From positions 27,957 through 91,956 of the forward strand of contig CAIQIQ010000001.1 of NCBI GenBank assembly GCA_903871935.1: a stretch of DNA of 64,000 nucleotides, in the 5' to 3' direction. This DNA comes from an uncultured Phycisphaerales bacterium. GTDB lineage: Bacteria; Planctomycetota; Phycisphaerae; Tepidisphaerales; Tepidisphaeraceae. How positions within the stretch are numbered: position 1 is the first letter of the stretch; every line of letters begins with the position of its first letter. Shown here piece by piece: positions 34,592 through 43,476 of this stretch. The position numbers and the translations under genes are program-made. Below the pieces are notes generated by a model that ran no database searches, was not told the DNA's origin, and saw only the letters and a program-made list of their open reading frames with translations.

Positions 34592-35293
34592 TCATGCGCC
34601 CGTCGTCTTCTGCTCTCGCTGCTTCTCCTGCGCCTCACGCGCCTGTTTTTCTCGCTCCAGACGCTCCTTGTCGGCTTGAGCGAGAACTTCATCCTGGGCT
34701 TCGAGCTCACCCTCGATCGCTTTGACGATCGCGCGGATGGGGTGCGCCTGATAGATGAAGTCGTCGAGGATGAACTTGCCAGTCGTGTTATCGTCAAGCG
34801 TGTAGTAGGCCGTCACAATCCCCTTGCGGTCCCAGAGTTCCTTGTCCAATTCATCGATTGAACTCAGCGAAACCGCTGGCGAACCGGGGATGCTAAGCAC
34901 GCCGTTTTCAAGGCGGATCTCGCCTCGCGATTTCCGCAGCCAGTACACGAGCAGGCCAATTCCCACGGGCGGAAGCGTGAACCCCAGGATCTTCTGCAGG
35001 AGGATGCTGAATTCCTCGTGGTAACTCATGTCCTTGAGTGCGAACGTGACGCTGAGCTTCTTTTCTTCCGGACTGTCAGGCTTCTTCTCCAAGTCGGCAA
35101 GTTCGGCCCTGAGCTGGTTGTAGCGCACATTGCTGGCGGGATAGGCGACAAAACCATCATACATGAACCATGCGCCCATGCTGACAATAATGACAAACAT
35201 CAGGTAGCGAGCGTTGCGGTAATAGCGGCCGGCTCGAGCGACGATCGGGGCGGTGGGGCCTGCATAGTTCAGAATCTGTGGTGGTGTGCTCAT
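34592..35293 (-). CDS. hypothetical two-helix membrane protein
   Basis: Protein of 233 residues without a recognised family. Two hydrophobic helices (near residues 29-46 and 106-122) flank a charged segment, so both ends are likely cytosolic. Residues 125-200 look like a small beta domain (GEIRLENGVLSIPGSPAVSL, then DELDKELWDRKG, then YTLDDNTTGKFILDDF), resembling PH-like or bacterial 'YdbS-like' folds in style. The C-terminus is a highly charged Glu/Lys/Gln helix, likely coiled coil. The start overlaps the stop of the upstream small gene by 4 bp (ATGA). Confidence 0.7.
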   Translation of the reverse strand: MSTPPQILNYAGPTAPIVARAGRYYRNARYLMFVIIVSMGAWFMYDGFVAYPASNVRYNQLRAELADLEKKPDSPEEKKLSVTFALKDMSYHEEFSILLQKILGFTLPPVGIGLLVYWLRKSRGEIRLENGVLSIPGSPAVSLSSIDELDKELWDRKGIVTAYYTLDDNTTGKFILDDFIYQAHPIRAIVKAIEGELEAQDEVLAQADKERLEREKQAREAQEKQREQKTTGA

Positions 35294-35511
35294 CGGCTGT
35301 CTGACTCCTTGTGCAATGCCGCAATCAGATTGCGCAGAGACATGATGGCTGTTCCCTGCTCATCTACCGGTGGCGCCGCCAAATCGGCGCCCGGCGCGTT
35401 CCAGTTTCCCTGGCTGCCAGAAGCGTGTTGAGCGAGGTGCTGCAATAGTCGTGTCGCAGAATCGCCGGCGCGTTGCAGCATAATCTCATCACATACGTTT
35501 TCCTGACCCAT
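35290..35511 (-). CDS. hypothetical small protein coupled to the membrane protein
   Basis: Small protein of about 73 residues, not recognised. The sequence is mixed helical, with Cys at residue 6, a QRAGDSATRLLQHLAQHA segment and a C-terminal MSLRNLIAALHKESD helix. The start is uncertain: ATG at 35511 is preferred, while a TTG at 35547 gives 85 residues; neither has a Shine-Dalgarno. The ATGA overlap with the following membrane-protein gene is the best evidence that it is real. The upstream 248-residue gene on the same strand ends 44-80 bp before it, so the three may form one operon. Confidence 0.5.
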   Translation of the reverse strand: MGQENVCDEIMLQRAGDSATRLLQHLAQHASGSQGNWNAPGADLAAPPVDEQGTAIMSLRNLIAALHKESDSR

Positions 35512-35591
35512 CGCGAGGATTGTACTGGCGAGCTGCGAAGCGAGCAAAACCCTGGCTCACGGGTGCTACCTCGCGACAGGCCGCCACGAGT

Positions 35592-36338
35592 TCAGGATCG
35601 AGATGCAATGGCTTCGGAGATCGGTCGCAGGACCCGCGGGATTACACAGGCGCCGCAAAGGTCATCGGCTTTCTCCGCGAGTTGGACAATCATCTGATCG
35701 AGCGCGATCTGCGGGCGATCGCCCCAGTAGCGGCGAACGCTGAGGTAAACGCTGATCTTCTCCTCAGAGTAGTCGCCGGTGCGCACCTGGTAGCTGTTGG
35801 TGCGTGTGATCACGTCCACGCGGGCCTGGAGACGGCAGTCATCCGAGAGCGAGACCGTGAAAGAGGGCTGGAAATCAACTGGTCGGGCACCGGACTCTTC
35901 GGCAAGGGCCCAAAGGGGCGACTGGGCCAGCAGGGTTTCGGCGATGATCTCGTCGTGGTTGCCCGTGAAAGCGAGATCAAAGCCAAACAGAACATCGACA
36001 TACTCGACTTCGAGCATGCTGAGCCCAAGCTGGAACGGCGCCTGTTCAAGAATGAACTGGTGATAGGCCAGCGCCTGGTCGATGGAGACAGGATTCACCT
36101 GGCCACTGCATAGCCGCTTGGGTTCCAGGCTCAGCCAGCGGTAGCCGTCGCGGCTCCGCTCCTCCTCCAGGCTCAGCTCGCCATCATTGCGGCGAAAACG
36201 AGTCATGGCCGGGAACTGCTTCTGAACCCGCTCGAAGAAATGCAGGACTGTCTCGCGCGTATGCGGAAGGGTCATTCCCGAACCAAGCCGCGTATTAATG
36301 TAGAAGTCCTCGCAGAACGCCGCGTAGGGATTAGACAT
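35592..36338 (-). CDS. conserved hypothetical protein
   Basis: Soluble protein of 248 residues, family not recognised. It reads as a well-formed globular protein: an aromatic-rich N-terminus (NPYAAFCEDFYINTRLGSGM), an RRNDGELSLEEE turn, strands around LGLSMLEVEYVDVLFGFDLAF, and a DVITRTNSYQVRTGDYSEEKI segment typical of a beta-sandwich. It has no signal peptide or membrane helix. It lies first in a probable three-gene minus-strand group (36338->34592). Divergent from holA, with 191 bp between the two start codons. Confidence 0.65.
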   Translation of the reverse strand: MSNPYAAFCEDFYINTRLGSGMTLPHTRETVLHFFERVQKQFPAMTRFRRNDGELSLEEERSRDGYRWLSLEPKRLCSGQVNPVSIDQALAYHQFILEQAPFQLGLSMLEVEYVDVLFGFDLAFTGNHDEIIAETLLAQSPLWALAEESGARPVDFQPSFTVSLSDDCRLQARVDVITRTNSYQVRTGDYSEEKISVYLSVRRYWGDRPQIALDQMIVQLAEKADDLCGACVIPRVLRPISEAIASRS

Positions 36339-36480
36339 ACCAGACTCTCATTCCTGCGCGCGCCGGTCACAACACAATTACCCGACGCAAACCCAAAGCC
36401 TGTCGATCTGGACACAAAGCGGCCCGACTAAGAAAGTGATGCCGCTTCGGATACAACGTAGAAGACAGCATTCTGGTTCG

Positions 36481-36509
36481 TTGACCCGGCACAAACTCCC
36501 CCTTACAAC
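36481..36509 (+). promoter_or_regulatory. promoter of holA
   Basis: TTGACC (36481-36486), a 17-bp spacer, TACAAC (36504-36509). Transcription start would be near 36516, giving a 14-nt leader before the ATG at 36530. Confidence 0.5.
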
Positions 36510-36529
36510 ACCCATTGGTACCACGGATT

Positions 36530-37471
36530 ATGCTTAAGCCCGTTTACGCACTGGTCGGTTCTGATGTATTTCTGCAGTTGCAGAAGCAGGCGGAGATTGT
36601 ACAGCAAGTCTCGGCTGATGCCCAGCGCGTGGATATCGACGGTGAGCGTGCCGAACTGGCCGATGTTCTGGATGAATTGCGAAGTTTCGCCATGTTTGGC
36701 GGCCATAAGCTGGTAATTCTGCGTGGCGCCGATGAGTTCATCAGCCGCTTTCGTGAGCAACTGGAAAAGTACCTCTCTGGCCCGGTTGACTCCGCTACGC
36801 TGATCCTGCGTTGTGACGTGCTGCCGAAGAACACGAGGATCTATAAGCTCATTGATAAGCTTGGCGGGATCTGCATCTGTGAGCCACCTCGCGAACTGAC
36901 CTCTTGGATCGCGAACCGCGCGAAAACGGCCCACGGGATCATCTTCACTGCCGAGGCCTCGCGACTGCTGGCGGATCTGGTGGGAAGCGACCTCGGCCGC
37001 CTGGACAATGAGTTGGCGAAATTGGCGCTCTCTGTATCGGGGACTCGGGTGTCTCCCGAGGACATTGCCGGAACCGTGGCGTTTCAGAAAGAACTGGAGA
37101 TGGTGGAGCTGACCAATGCGCTGACGGCAGGCCAGATTGAGGAGGCGGTGCGGCGCTGGCGTCACCTGATCCAGCTTGATCCCGGCAGCGAGTATCGGGT
37201 GTTTACCTGGCTGATGATCTGGCTCGTAGGCGTGCAGAAGGCCCTGCGGATGAAGAAGGCTGGCCGGGGCAACATGGACATATGCCAGGAAGCTCGCATC
37301 TGGAAACAGGAACTCAAGGAGCCCTTCCTCCGCACCATTGCCAAGCTGGGCGAAGAGGGAACGGACAAGGCCCTGGCGCAACTGGCCGAAGTTGAGTATC
37401 AGAGCAAAACCGGCATCGGCGATGCGGCGGAGAACGTCGAACGCTTCCTGCTCTCACTGCCGCTGAAGTAG
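36530..37471 (+). CDS. holA: DNA polymerase III delta subunit
   Basis: Clamp-loader delta subunit of 313 residues, which opens the beta clamp at primer ends. The family pattern is present though divergent: N-terminal VYALVGSDVFLQLQKQ, FAMFGGHKLVILRGADEF near 50-67, a C-rich strand TLILRCDVLPKNTRIYKLI, then ELTSWIANRAK and LLADLVGSDLGRLDNELAKLAL in the middle domain, and the alpha-helical C-terminal collar. No Walker A is present, as expected for HolA. The start at 36530 rather than 36515 (TTG) is chosen because the ATG precedes the first strand. The next gene is convergent, 13 bp away. Confidence 0.9.
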   Translation: MLKPVYALVGSDVFLQLQKQAEIVQQVSADAQRVDIDGERAELADVLDELRSFAMFGGHKLVILRGADEFISRFREQLEKYLSGPVDSATLILRCDVLPKNTRIYKLIDKLGGICICEPPRELTSWIANRAKTAHGIIFTAEASRLLADLVGSDLGRLDNELAKLALSVSGTRVSPEDIAGTVAFQKELEMVELTNALTAGQIEEAVRRWRHLIQLDPGSEYRVFTWLMIWLVGVQKALRMKKAGRGNMDICQEARIWKQELKEPFLRTIAKLGEEGTDKALAQLAEVEYQSKTGIGDAAENVERFLLSLPLK

Positions 37472-37484
37472 CACAGGCAGTGTC

Positions 37485-38507
37485 CTATCGCGTGATTGTG
37501 GTCAGTTCATCGAACGTTCGATAGATCTCATCGGCGTTGACCATCTTGGCTCCGGCGGTGAGTTCGAATTGGGCGATCACCCCGCCGGCGGGGCTCCAGA
37601 TATTGTCCACTACGCGCCCGACGGCGGCGCGCGCTTCGGCGACCGTGCCGAAGGGGAGGATGTACTGGCGGTCGATTTCGCCCCAGAAGGTGATCCGGCC
37701 CTTGTAGCGGCGGCCGATTTCTTCGATGTCCATGCAGAAGAGCTGGCTGTTGATCGCGTCCACGCCGATTTCGATCAGGTCCTCATAGATGTCGAAGATG
37801 AAGCCATCGGAGTGCATGAAGATCTTCTTGCCGTGGTCGCGGGCGATCTGGCAATACTCGGCGTACAGCGGCTTGAAGATCCGGCGCCACAACTCAGGCG
37901 AGATCAGCAGTGCTCGCTGGCTGCCCCAGTCATCCATGAAGAAGAGGGCATCGATATCGAGCTCGGCGAAAATCTCCATCTCTTTGAGGTGAAAATCGTG
38001 TATGCGCCGCAGCAGTTCCATCAAGCCAGAGCTTCCCTCGGCCAGATCCATGAAGACGTTCTCAGAACCGCGCAGGAACTGAAGCCGCTCGAAAGGACGA
38101 GGGCAGCACGCTGAGAGGCGGAACTTGTCGGTGGCAGCGCACTGCGCCCTGATCCCGGCGAGATCGAGGTCTAGCAGTTGGTGGGGCGGTTGCCAGTCCT
38201 GTAGCTTTGAGTAGTCATCAATCACCGGAGTCTTCACCTCGCCGTGAACGCCAGCCTGGATGTTCTCGAAGATGCACCCCCATGGATCAACGTAGGTGCC
38301 GACGTCGTAGGCGCTGCCGGGCCAGTTCGCCAGGCATTTCTGCGCGACAAACGGACAGGCAAAGTCGCTGGGCCAGCGGTCGATGAATGCTTGCAGGTTT
38401 TGCTTGCCGTGCTGGATCTGGGCGATGGGAATCCACCAGAGTTCTCGTGGTGCGCGATCAGGGCGGTTCTGCTCGAGGCAACGGTACACACGCTCGCGTG
38501 AGGTCAT
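37485..38507 (-). CDS. uroporphyrinogen decarboxylase-family protein
   Basis: TIM-barrel protein of 340 residues of the UroD/MtaA/CmuA superfamily. The N-terminal MTSRERVYRCLEQNRPDRAP is typical of the methyltransferase-like branch rather than of HemE. Further features are DALFFMDDWGSQRALLISPELWRRIFKP (DALFFMDDWGSQ, then RIFKPLYAEY), KKIFMHSDGFIFDI with a candidate metal-site His, and a C-terminal FWGEIDRQYIL strand. These enzymes transfer methyl groups to corrinoid or thiol acceptors, or have unknown roles; no corrinoid protein is next to it. A TATCAT box lies 7 nt before the ATG. The upstream amidohydrolase gene ends 40 bp away. Confidence 0.85.
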   Translation of the reverse strand: MTSRERVYRCLEQNRPDRAPRELWWIPIAQIQHGKQNLQAFIDRWPSDFACPFVAQKCLANWPGSAYDVGTYVDPWGCIFENIQAGVHGEVKTPVIDDYSKLQDWQPPHQLLDLDLAGIRAQCAATDKFRLSACCPRPFERLQFLRGSENVFMDLAEGSSGLMELLRRIHDFHLKEMEIFAELDIDALFFMDDWGSQRALLISPELWRRIFKPLYAEYCQIARDHGKKIFMHSDGFIFDIYEDLIEIGVDAINSQLFCMDIEEIGRRYKGRITFWGEIDRQYILPFGTVAEARAAVGRVVDNIWSPAGGVIAQFELTAGAKMVNADEIYRTFDELTTITR

Positions 38508-38514
38508 GCGCAGG

Positions 38515-38520
38515 ATGATA
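38515..38520 (-). promoter_or_regulatory. -10-like TATCAT close to the UroD-family start
   Basis: On the minus strand TATCAT ends 7 nt before the ATG at 38507, with no Shine-Dalgarno between. It is likely a -10 for a leaderless transcript internal to the pair of genes. Confidence 0.35.
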
Positions 38521-38547
38521 GCCGACGGTGCCCTTGCTGCCAGGCCG

Positions 38548-39348
38548 TCACGCTATTTCCAGTCCTCTCGCACGTAGCAGGCCACAGCAGGTTCGGCTAA
38601 GGATGTCGGCCTTTGCGGCGGTGCTCAGATCGGCATTCAGGACGCGGGCCATGGTGGTATCCGGGCAACAACCAGGCAGGTCCGATCCGTACATGACCCG
38701 GCCAGAGCCGACTGCTGCCACCACCGCCTCCAGAGTGCCCATACGAATACATTCACTGCCGCAGATATCGAAGTAAAGATTGGGATGAGCCTGCAGAATC
38801 TGGATCAGCCTCTGTACGCGGGATTGGGGCGGAAAATGCGGTAGAACGAAAGTGATACCCGGGTATTGCCCGGCCAGGCGGTCCATTTCATCCAGGTCGC
38901 AGTGGATTTGAGCGACCATTCCCATCTCTCCGGCGGCCATCAGCAGATCGCAAAAGGCCGGCGATTCATAGTTTGATCCGTTCAGATACGCGGTAAGCTC
39001 GCCCATCCAGACCCAGCCCATCTGTTGGTGGCACCATTCCAGTTCCGCAATCGCCCGGCTGCCGGTGCTGGGGTTCACAATCGCTCCGCCGGTGTACTGT
39101 CTGCCGGCCTTCTCCAGGAAACGAGCCAGTTCGCGGTTTCCCAGGACTACCTCTTTCTGGGTCTTGGCAAATGCATTGCGCCCGGCGCATACGATCCCAC
39201 CGGCAACACCGGATCTCGCCAGTCGCTCCAGTAAGCCCGCGGGTGTAGAGGTCGGATTCGGATATCCCAACGTCGGTCCGCTCGCCGCCGGCAGGTGGAT
39301 ATGGCAGTCAAATACGGCTGGCCGGCCCGTCGTCCAATTCATGATCAT
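38548..39348 (-). CDS. amidohydrolase-2 family protein
   Basis: Metal-dependent hydrolase of 266 residues, amidohydrolase_2 type. The HxH motif is in FDCHIHLPA, a central His in AQIHCDLDE, His in FVLPHFPPQS and Asp in MYGSDLPGC near residue 230. Cys residues flank the last motif (ICGSEC, LPGCC, RTCCG), which is uncommon. The order of motifs equals that of the gene at 19301-20239, but the two proteins are otherwise unlike. It precedes a UroD-family gene on the same strand; whether they act in one pathway cannot be said. The ATG at 39348 or the Met two codons later are both possible starts. Confidence 0.8.
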   Translation of the reverse strand: MIMNWTTGRPAVFDCHIHLPAASGPTLGYPNPTSTPAGLLERLARSGVAGGIVCAGRNAFAKTQKEVVLGNRELARFLEKAGRQYTGGAIVNPSTGSRAIAELEWCHQQMGWVWMGELTAYLNGSNYESPAFCDLLMAAGEMGMVAQIHCDLDEMDRLAGQYPGITFVLPHFPPQSRVQRLIQILQAHPNLYFDICGSECIRMGTLEAVVAAVGSGRVMYGSDLPGCCPDTTMARVLNADLSTAAKADILSRTCCGLLRARGLEIA

Positions 39349-39436
39349 GCCTTTCTTTGAATGCCTCCCTCGTCCAGTTGGTCAGCCGAAACCCGCAAGA
39401 GGGCACCCGGCTTGGCGGTTGCGGCCACAGGAAGCG

Positions 39437-42376
39437 TTAATCTGTCGTGCCTGGAGACGGGGTCACCTGAATGAGCAGCGGACGGTACCCGTCGTTGTTT
39501 CGCCCGTTGGTCTGGCCGGTTACGTAGCAGCGGCCCTGGTCGTCGCGAGTCATACTGCCGTAGAGCATTACGTTGCGCCAAGACGGCTGATCGGGCTTGG
39601 CGTCGGAGAAGGGGGCAACGGTGTGGCGGCCGGTTTGGAGATCGTAAGTGATCCATTCCATCACGCGAGAGGAGTTCTGCGAGACGCCTATCAGGTAACG
39701 ACCCGTGTTGTCGACGAATAGCGAATCAGACATGCTCGGGCCACCCGGATTGAACCATCCCAGGTGCTCGACCTTGGCTGGCCCGTTTGTCTGGGGATGG
39801 ATGGTTGTCAACCAGCCGTTGTGGGTCAGAAATGCAAGTGAGCCATCGGGCAGCGTTGCAGGTCCGGTGATGCCATACGTCCCGTTAGCCCCTCCATCGT
39901 AGTACTGCGGAAGCGTGGTGGAAGCGATTTCGCGCAACTGGACGTCGAACTCGACGAGAGAAGCCTCAAGCATGCCTCCTGCCTGAGAGCATCGCGGCAC
40001 GTACACGTGGCCGTTGGAGTCGGCAACCAGGTTTCTGCTCACGTGCGCGAAACAGGAGCCAACCGTAACACTCTTGGCCACCTTGGTTGCGATATCGTAC
40101 TGGTAAAGCACGTGGTTCCAGTAGCCGAGGCAGTAGACCTTGCCGCCACCAACAGCGATGCCGACCATGGCTTCAGGGATCGTCAGAAGGTGTTCCCATG
40201 TGTTGTCGGCCAGGCGTAATCGCCAGAGGTGGCTGCCAAAGATCGGCTGGCTGAGTTTCTGCTCATCTTCACCCTTTTCGTCCATGCTGACGTAATAGAG
40301 ATATTCGCCGACCTGGTAGATCTTGCTGTGAATCTTCATTTGCTGCTCATCGGGGCGTAGCAGGCCGGCGCGTTTGAGTTCATCGACGACATTCCCGCGG
40401 CCGATGACCTCGCCGGATTCTGGTATAAACTCAAAGAGATCTGCCGATGCCCCGGGTTTGTTGCTTTTGCAGACGCAGAACCAGATATGGCCGCGGGAAT
40501 CGCGCCCGGTGCCACCCCAAATGGAATCTTCGTTGGGGGTGACGGGAATGGGTATCTCTTTGACGACCGGACCGTTTGACAGTCGCGTGGCACGCTGAAG
40601 TTGAATGCGATGTGACTCGGATGCGCCCGGGGTGGTCGCCTGGAGCATCTGCGCCTGAGCGGCGAAGCCGGTGCCCTGGACGCACAACGCCACCGGCAGA
40701 TTGGCGGGTACAGCGCGGATGACGCCGCGGCCTGCCTGGTCCGTGTAAACATGAAACCAAGCGCCTTCGGGCCGGGCATTACAGTGCCCCACGGTGATGG
40801 AAGCGTCAGCACCGGGAACGGGATTGCCGTCAGGGTCCACCACGATGACGTCGTGAGAGACGCCTTGCTGGAGATGGACCTGCAGGGGGGTGTCCGCGCG
40901 AGCGGTGGTTACCATGGCGGCGAGGTCGGATGCCTCCTGACGGGCAACGAGGGTAATCGCGGGGGTCTGCGCGGTGTCATAGAAAGCGGGGTACAGTTCA
41001 AAGGCGCCGCCGGTATCGGTACTGGTCTGAGCCATATCGCCCAGAACTGCCACAGATACACCAGCGGCTGGTCTGCCATCAATACCGAAGACCGTGCCGC
41101 GGTAGCACGGTGATTTCTCGATAGCGAACTCAAGGCGCAGAGGCTTGCCTGCCAGGACGACGACCTTCTCCTGAGAACGCAATTCGCGGTAATGGGGTGC
41201 GTCGGCGCCGTGTTCCTGGTACTCGCCGGGCACAACAAGGATGCGAGCAACGCCATCATGATCGGTACGGCCGATGGCACTGGTGTGTATTTGCCGGTTC
41301 TGCATGTAGACCTGGGCTCCGGCGATGGGTTTGGCCGTCTTGGCGTCGCGGACGCAGACCTCGGCCACCTCACCGGTGAGGACTTCCATCGTGGCAACCT
41401 CAACTCTTCCCGTCTTGCATTCGAAGCGTTTGTAGGGGCTCACGTAGGGCGCGTGGCCGTCGAAGGGAGTGCCAACAAAAACACTTCCGTTGCCTGGTGC
41501 AATATCCGTCCAGCGGACGTGCCCGGGCGATCCTGGGACAGGCTTGCCGACATGTTCGGCCGCCGAGCCTTTGTACCAGAGCAGTAACGGCACATCAGGG
41601 ATGGGTCTTCCGCTGGCTTTGTCGACGACAGCAACTTCAAGAGTGGCCGATTCGGGCATTCTAAGCTCGAGAGTGGTTTGGCCAGTGCTGTAGCCGTCCT
41701 CCAATGAGGTAATCGTATCAAGTTGACCGTGGCCGGGTGCGGTCACTTCAAAGTGTATTGGCTGGCGAGTGGGTAGCCCTTGGAAGCGGAAGCAGCCATT
41801 GGCATCGGCGATGGTGGCAAGGTCGGGCACAACGTCTCCGAGGTCGATGTAGTCACTATGGCGTTTGCCGACAGATATCGCCAGCGCGGCGCTCGGAACG
41901 GGCTTGTTGTTATGGTCGACGACCCGGCCGGCTACTTGAGTGGCGAGGGACATCTGCAGGCAGATGGGGGCGCTGAACTGGGACGCCTGACTTGCCCACG
42001 CAAAGCCGAAACCGGGTTTGCTCGCCACGAGGATGGTCCTGGGCGCGTCCGGACTCACCAGGAAACGGAACGCGCCATCGGGTCCGGTCTCCTGCCGGCC
42101 GATCCGGCGCAGGATTTCCCGGCCATACAGATACGCAGGTTTGGCTTCATAGACCGTGACCACAGCGCCTTGGGCGGGCAGGCCAGCCGGATCAGTGACC
42201 GTTCCCCGCACGGGTCGCTGCGACAGACCATGGGCGGGGATGAGACGTGCGCCGCCTCCTGGGGACTGGCATGCCACGGTGCTCAGTGTGGATGCAACCA
42301 GCAGACTACAGAGCAAGGCTCCGGCAGAACACGACAAACGACGCATGGACGATGCGACAACAAGATAACGATTCAT
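39437..42376 (-). CDS. large lipoprotein with carboxypeptidase-regulatory-like domains
   Basis: Predicted lipoprotein of 979 residues. The signal peptide (positive MRRLSC, hydrophobic run, STVAC lipobox) puts the lipid Cys near residue 36. The mature part begins with a carboxypeptidase-regulatory-like domain (VRGTVTDPAGLPAQGAVVTV), followed by several more of the same beta-sandwich type: VAGRVVDHNNKPVPSAAL, VCVRDAKTAKPIAGAQV and SHDVIVVDPDGNPVPGADAS. After a short linker the C-terminal third is a beta-propeller-like stretch (WGGTGRDSRGHIWFCV, YQYDIATKVAKSV). Such proteins are frequent in planctomycetes and bind carbohydrate or protein. The start at 42376 is chosen so that a signal peptide is formed; the open frame extends 55 codons further. 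Confidence 0.72.
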   Translation of the reverse strand: MNRYLVVASSMRRLSCSAGALLCSLLVASTLSTVACQSPGGGARLIPAHGLSQRPVRGTVTDPAGLPAQGAVVTVYEAKPAYLYGREILRRIGRQETGPDGAFRFLVSPDAPRTILVASKPGFGFAWASQASQFSAPICLQMSLATQVAGRVVDHNNKPVPSAALAISVGKRHSDYIDLGDVVPDLATIADANGCFRFQGLPTRQPIHFEVTAPGHGQLDTITSLEDGYSTGQTTLELRMPESATLEVAVVDKASGRPIPDVPLLLWYKGSAAEHVGKPVPGSPGHVRWTDIAPGNGSVFVGTPFDGHAPYVSPYKRFECKTGRVEVATMEVLTGEVAEVCVRDAKTAKPIAGAQVYMQNRQIHTSAIGRTDHDGVARILVVPGEYQEHGADAPHYRELRSQEKVVVLAGKPLRLEFAIEKSPCYRGTVFGIDGRPAAGVSVAVLGDMAQTSTDTGGAFELYPAFYDTAQTPAITLVARQEASDLAAMVTTARADTPLQVHLQQGVSHDVIVVDPDGNPVPGADASITVGHCNARPEGAWFHVYTDQAGRGVIRAVPANLPVALCVQGTGFAAQAQMLQATTPGASESHRIQLQRATRLSNGPVVKEIPIPVTPNEDSIWGGTGRDSRGHIWFCVCKSNKPGASADLFEFIPESGEVIGRGNVVDELKRAGLLRPDEQQMKIHSKIYQVGEYLYYVSMDEKGEDEQKLSQPIFGSHLWRLRLADNTWEHLLTIPEAMVGIAVGGGKVYCLGYWNHVLYQYDIATKVAKSVTVGSCFAHVSRNLVADSNGHVYVPRCSQAGGMLEASLVEFDVQLREIASTTLPQYYDGGANGTYGITGPATLPDGSLAFLTHNGWLTTIHPQTNGPAKVEHLGWFNPGGPSMSDSLFVDNTGRYLIGVSQNSSRVMEWITYDLQTGRHTVAPFSDAKPDQPSWRNVMLYGSMTRDDQGRCYVTGQTNGRNNDGYRPLLIQVTPSPGTTD

Positions 42377-42732
42377 GATGCGATTCCCGCGGACACAACC
42401 GATCTGGACCAGAATGTGTGGCACGTGCCTGTACAGGATTAGGCGCGAATCCCGTACGGAGTGATGCGGCACGCCCGTGCGGTCCTGCCAAGAGAACAGA
42501 GACGCGCACAATATGTATTGCATCACGGTGCGTGCCGTCAATAGTCATGCAGACGATGTGCCCGGCAGGAATGTTTTCTGGACTTCCGTGCTTCGGTCTT
42601 CCCTGACTCCAGCCGTGATGCTCCAACGGCTTCGTCGCTGTGCCCACGACGATCGCCACCATGCGAAGGTGAATATGCGGTATTGACGCTCGCAGGGGGA
42701 ACAAGTAACTCAACGTACATGAGCCATCGGCT

Positions 42733-43341
42733 CTACTTCTGCAGCCACCCTTGGCTTACCGCATCGTCGATCAGATCCTTCATGTAGGTCCAGAGGGCAG
42801 GAGCACCATCCGCAATATGCCGGTTCCGCTCGATGATCTGAGCATAGGTCACGCCGTGCTTGCGCCAGGCCGCACCTTGAGTGTGGCAGTTGTGCAGGAG
42901 TGGTTGCAGGCGATCCAGGGCGTTGGCGTATCTGGACTCCGGGGTCTCGCGGGCGTCGAACTCCTCCCAAAGGGCGCGTAGCTCGGCTCCTTGCTCGACG
43001 GGAAGCAGACTGAAGATACGGTCCGCCGCCCGTTGCTCGCGCTCGGCTTTGTCGAGGTTGCCCTTTACGTCGTAGCAGAAGGTGTCGCCGGCGTCGATCT
43101 CGACTACGTCGTGGACGAGCGCCATCTTGAGGACACGCGCCACATCGATGGCGCACGGGGAGTATTCGACGAGAAGCATTGCACACATGGCCAAATGCCA
43201 TGAGTGTTCGGCTGAGTTTTCCAGACGCGATCGATCGGTGAGCAGCGTGCGCCGGAGGATCGTCTTGAGGCGGTCTATTTCAAGGATAAAGGCAATCTGC
43301 TGGTCCAGTCGATTGGGCATGGGCTGATTATCGGATGCCAT
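42733..43341 (-). CDS. HD-domain phosphohydrolase, YfbR-like
   Basis: Cytosolic HD-domain protein of 202 residues of the YfbR / HD_3 group, whose characterised members dephosphorylate deoxynucleoside 5'-monophosphates. The metal-site residues are His in AEHSWHLAM, HD in LVHDVVEIDAGDTF and Asp in ANALDRLQP near residue 133. It has no signal peptide. The ATG at 43341 is chosen, with 43320 as an alternative; the frame is open far upstream, but that part overlaps the divergent lipoprotein gene. It may act in nucleotide pool control or clean-up. No gene next to it is functionally connected. Confidence 0.88.
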   Translation of the reverse strand: MASDNQPMPNRLDQQIAFILEIDRLKTILRRTLLTDRSRLENSAEHSWHLAMCAMLLVEYSPCAIDVARVLKMALVHDVVEIDAGDTFCYDVKGNLDKAEREQRAADRIFSLLPVEQGAELRALWEEFDARETPESRYANALDRLQPLLHNCHTQGAAWRKHGVTYAQIIERNRHIADGAPALWTYMKDLIDDAVSQGWLQK

Positions 43342-43462
43342 GCTGCCGGTGTGAAGAGCCTGAAGATCGCTGCAGGCTTTTCCCGATTCATTCATGATTG
43401 CGACAATCGGAATGCGATACCTGTCAGCCATCGGGTGTCTTCTGTGTTTGCGTCTTTCCGCA

Positions 43463-43468
43463 TAGAAT
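43463..43468 (+). promoter_or_regulatory. -10-like TAGAAT close to the lipoprotein start
   Basis: TAGAAT is 8 nt before the ATG at 43477, with no Shine-Dalgarno between. The site lies in the 135-bp divergent gap with the HD gene. Confidence 0.4.
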
Positions 43469-43476
43469 GCCATGGC

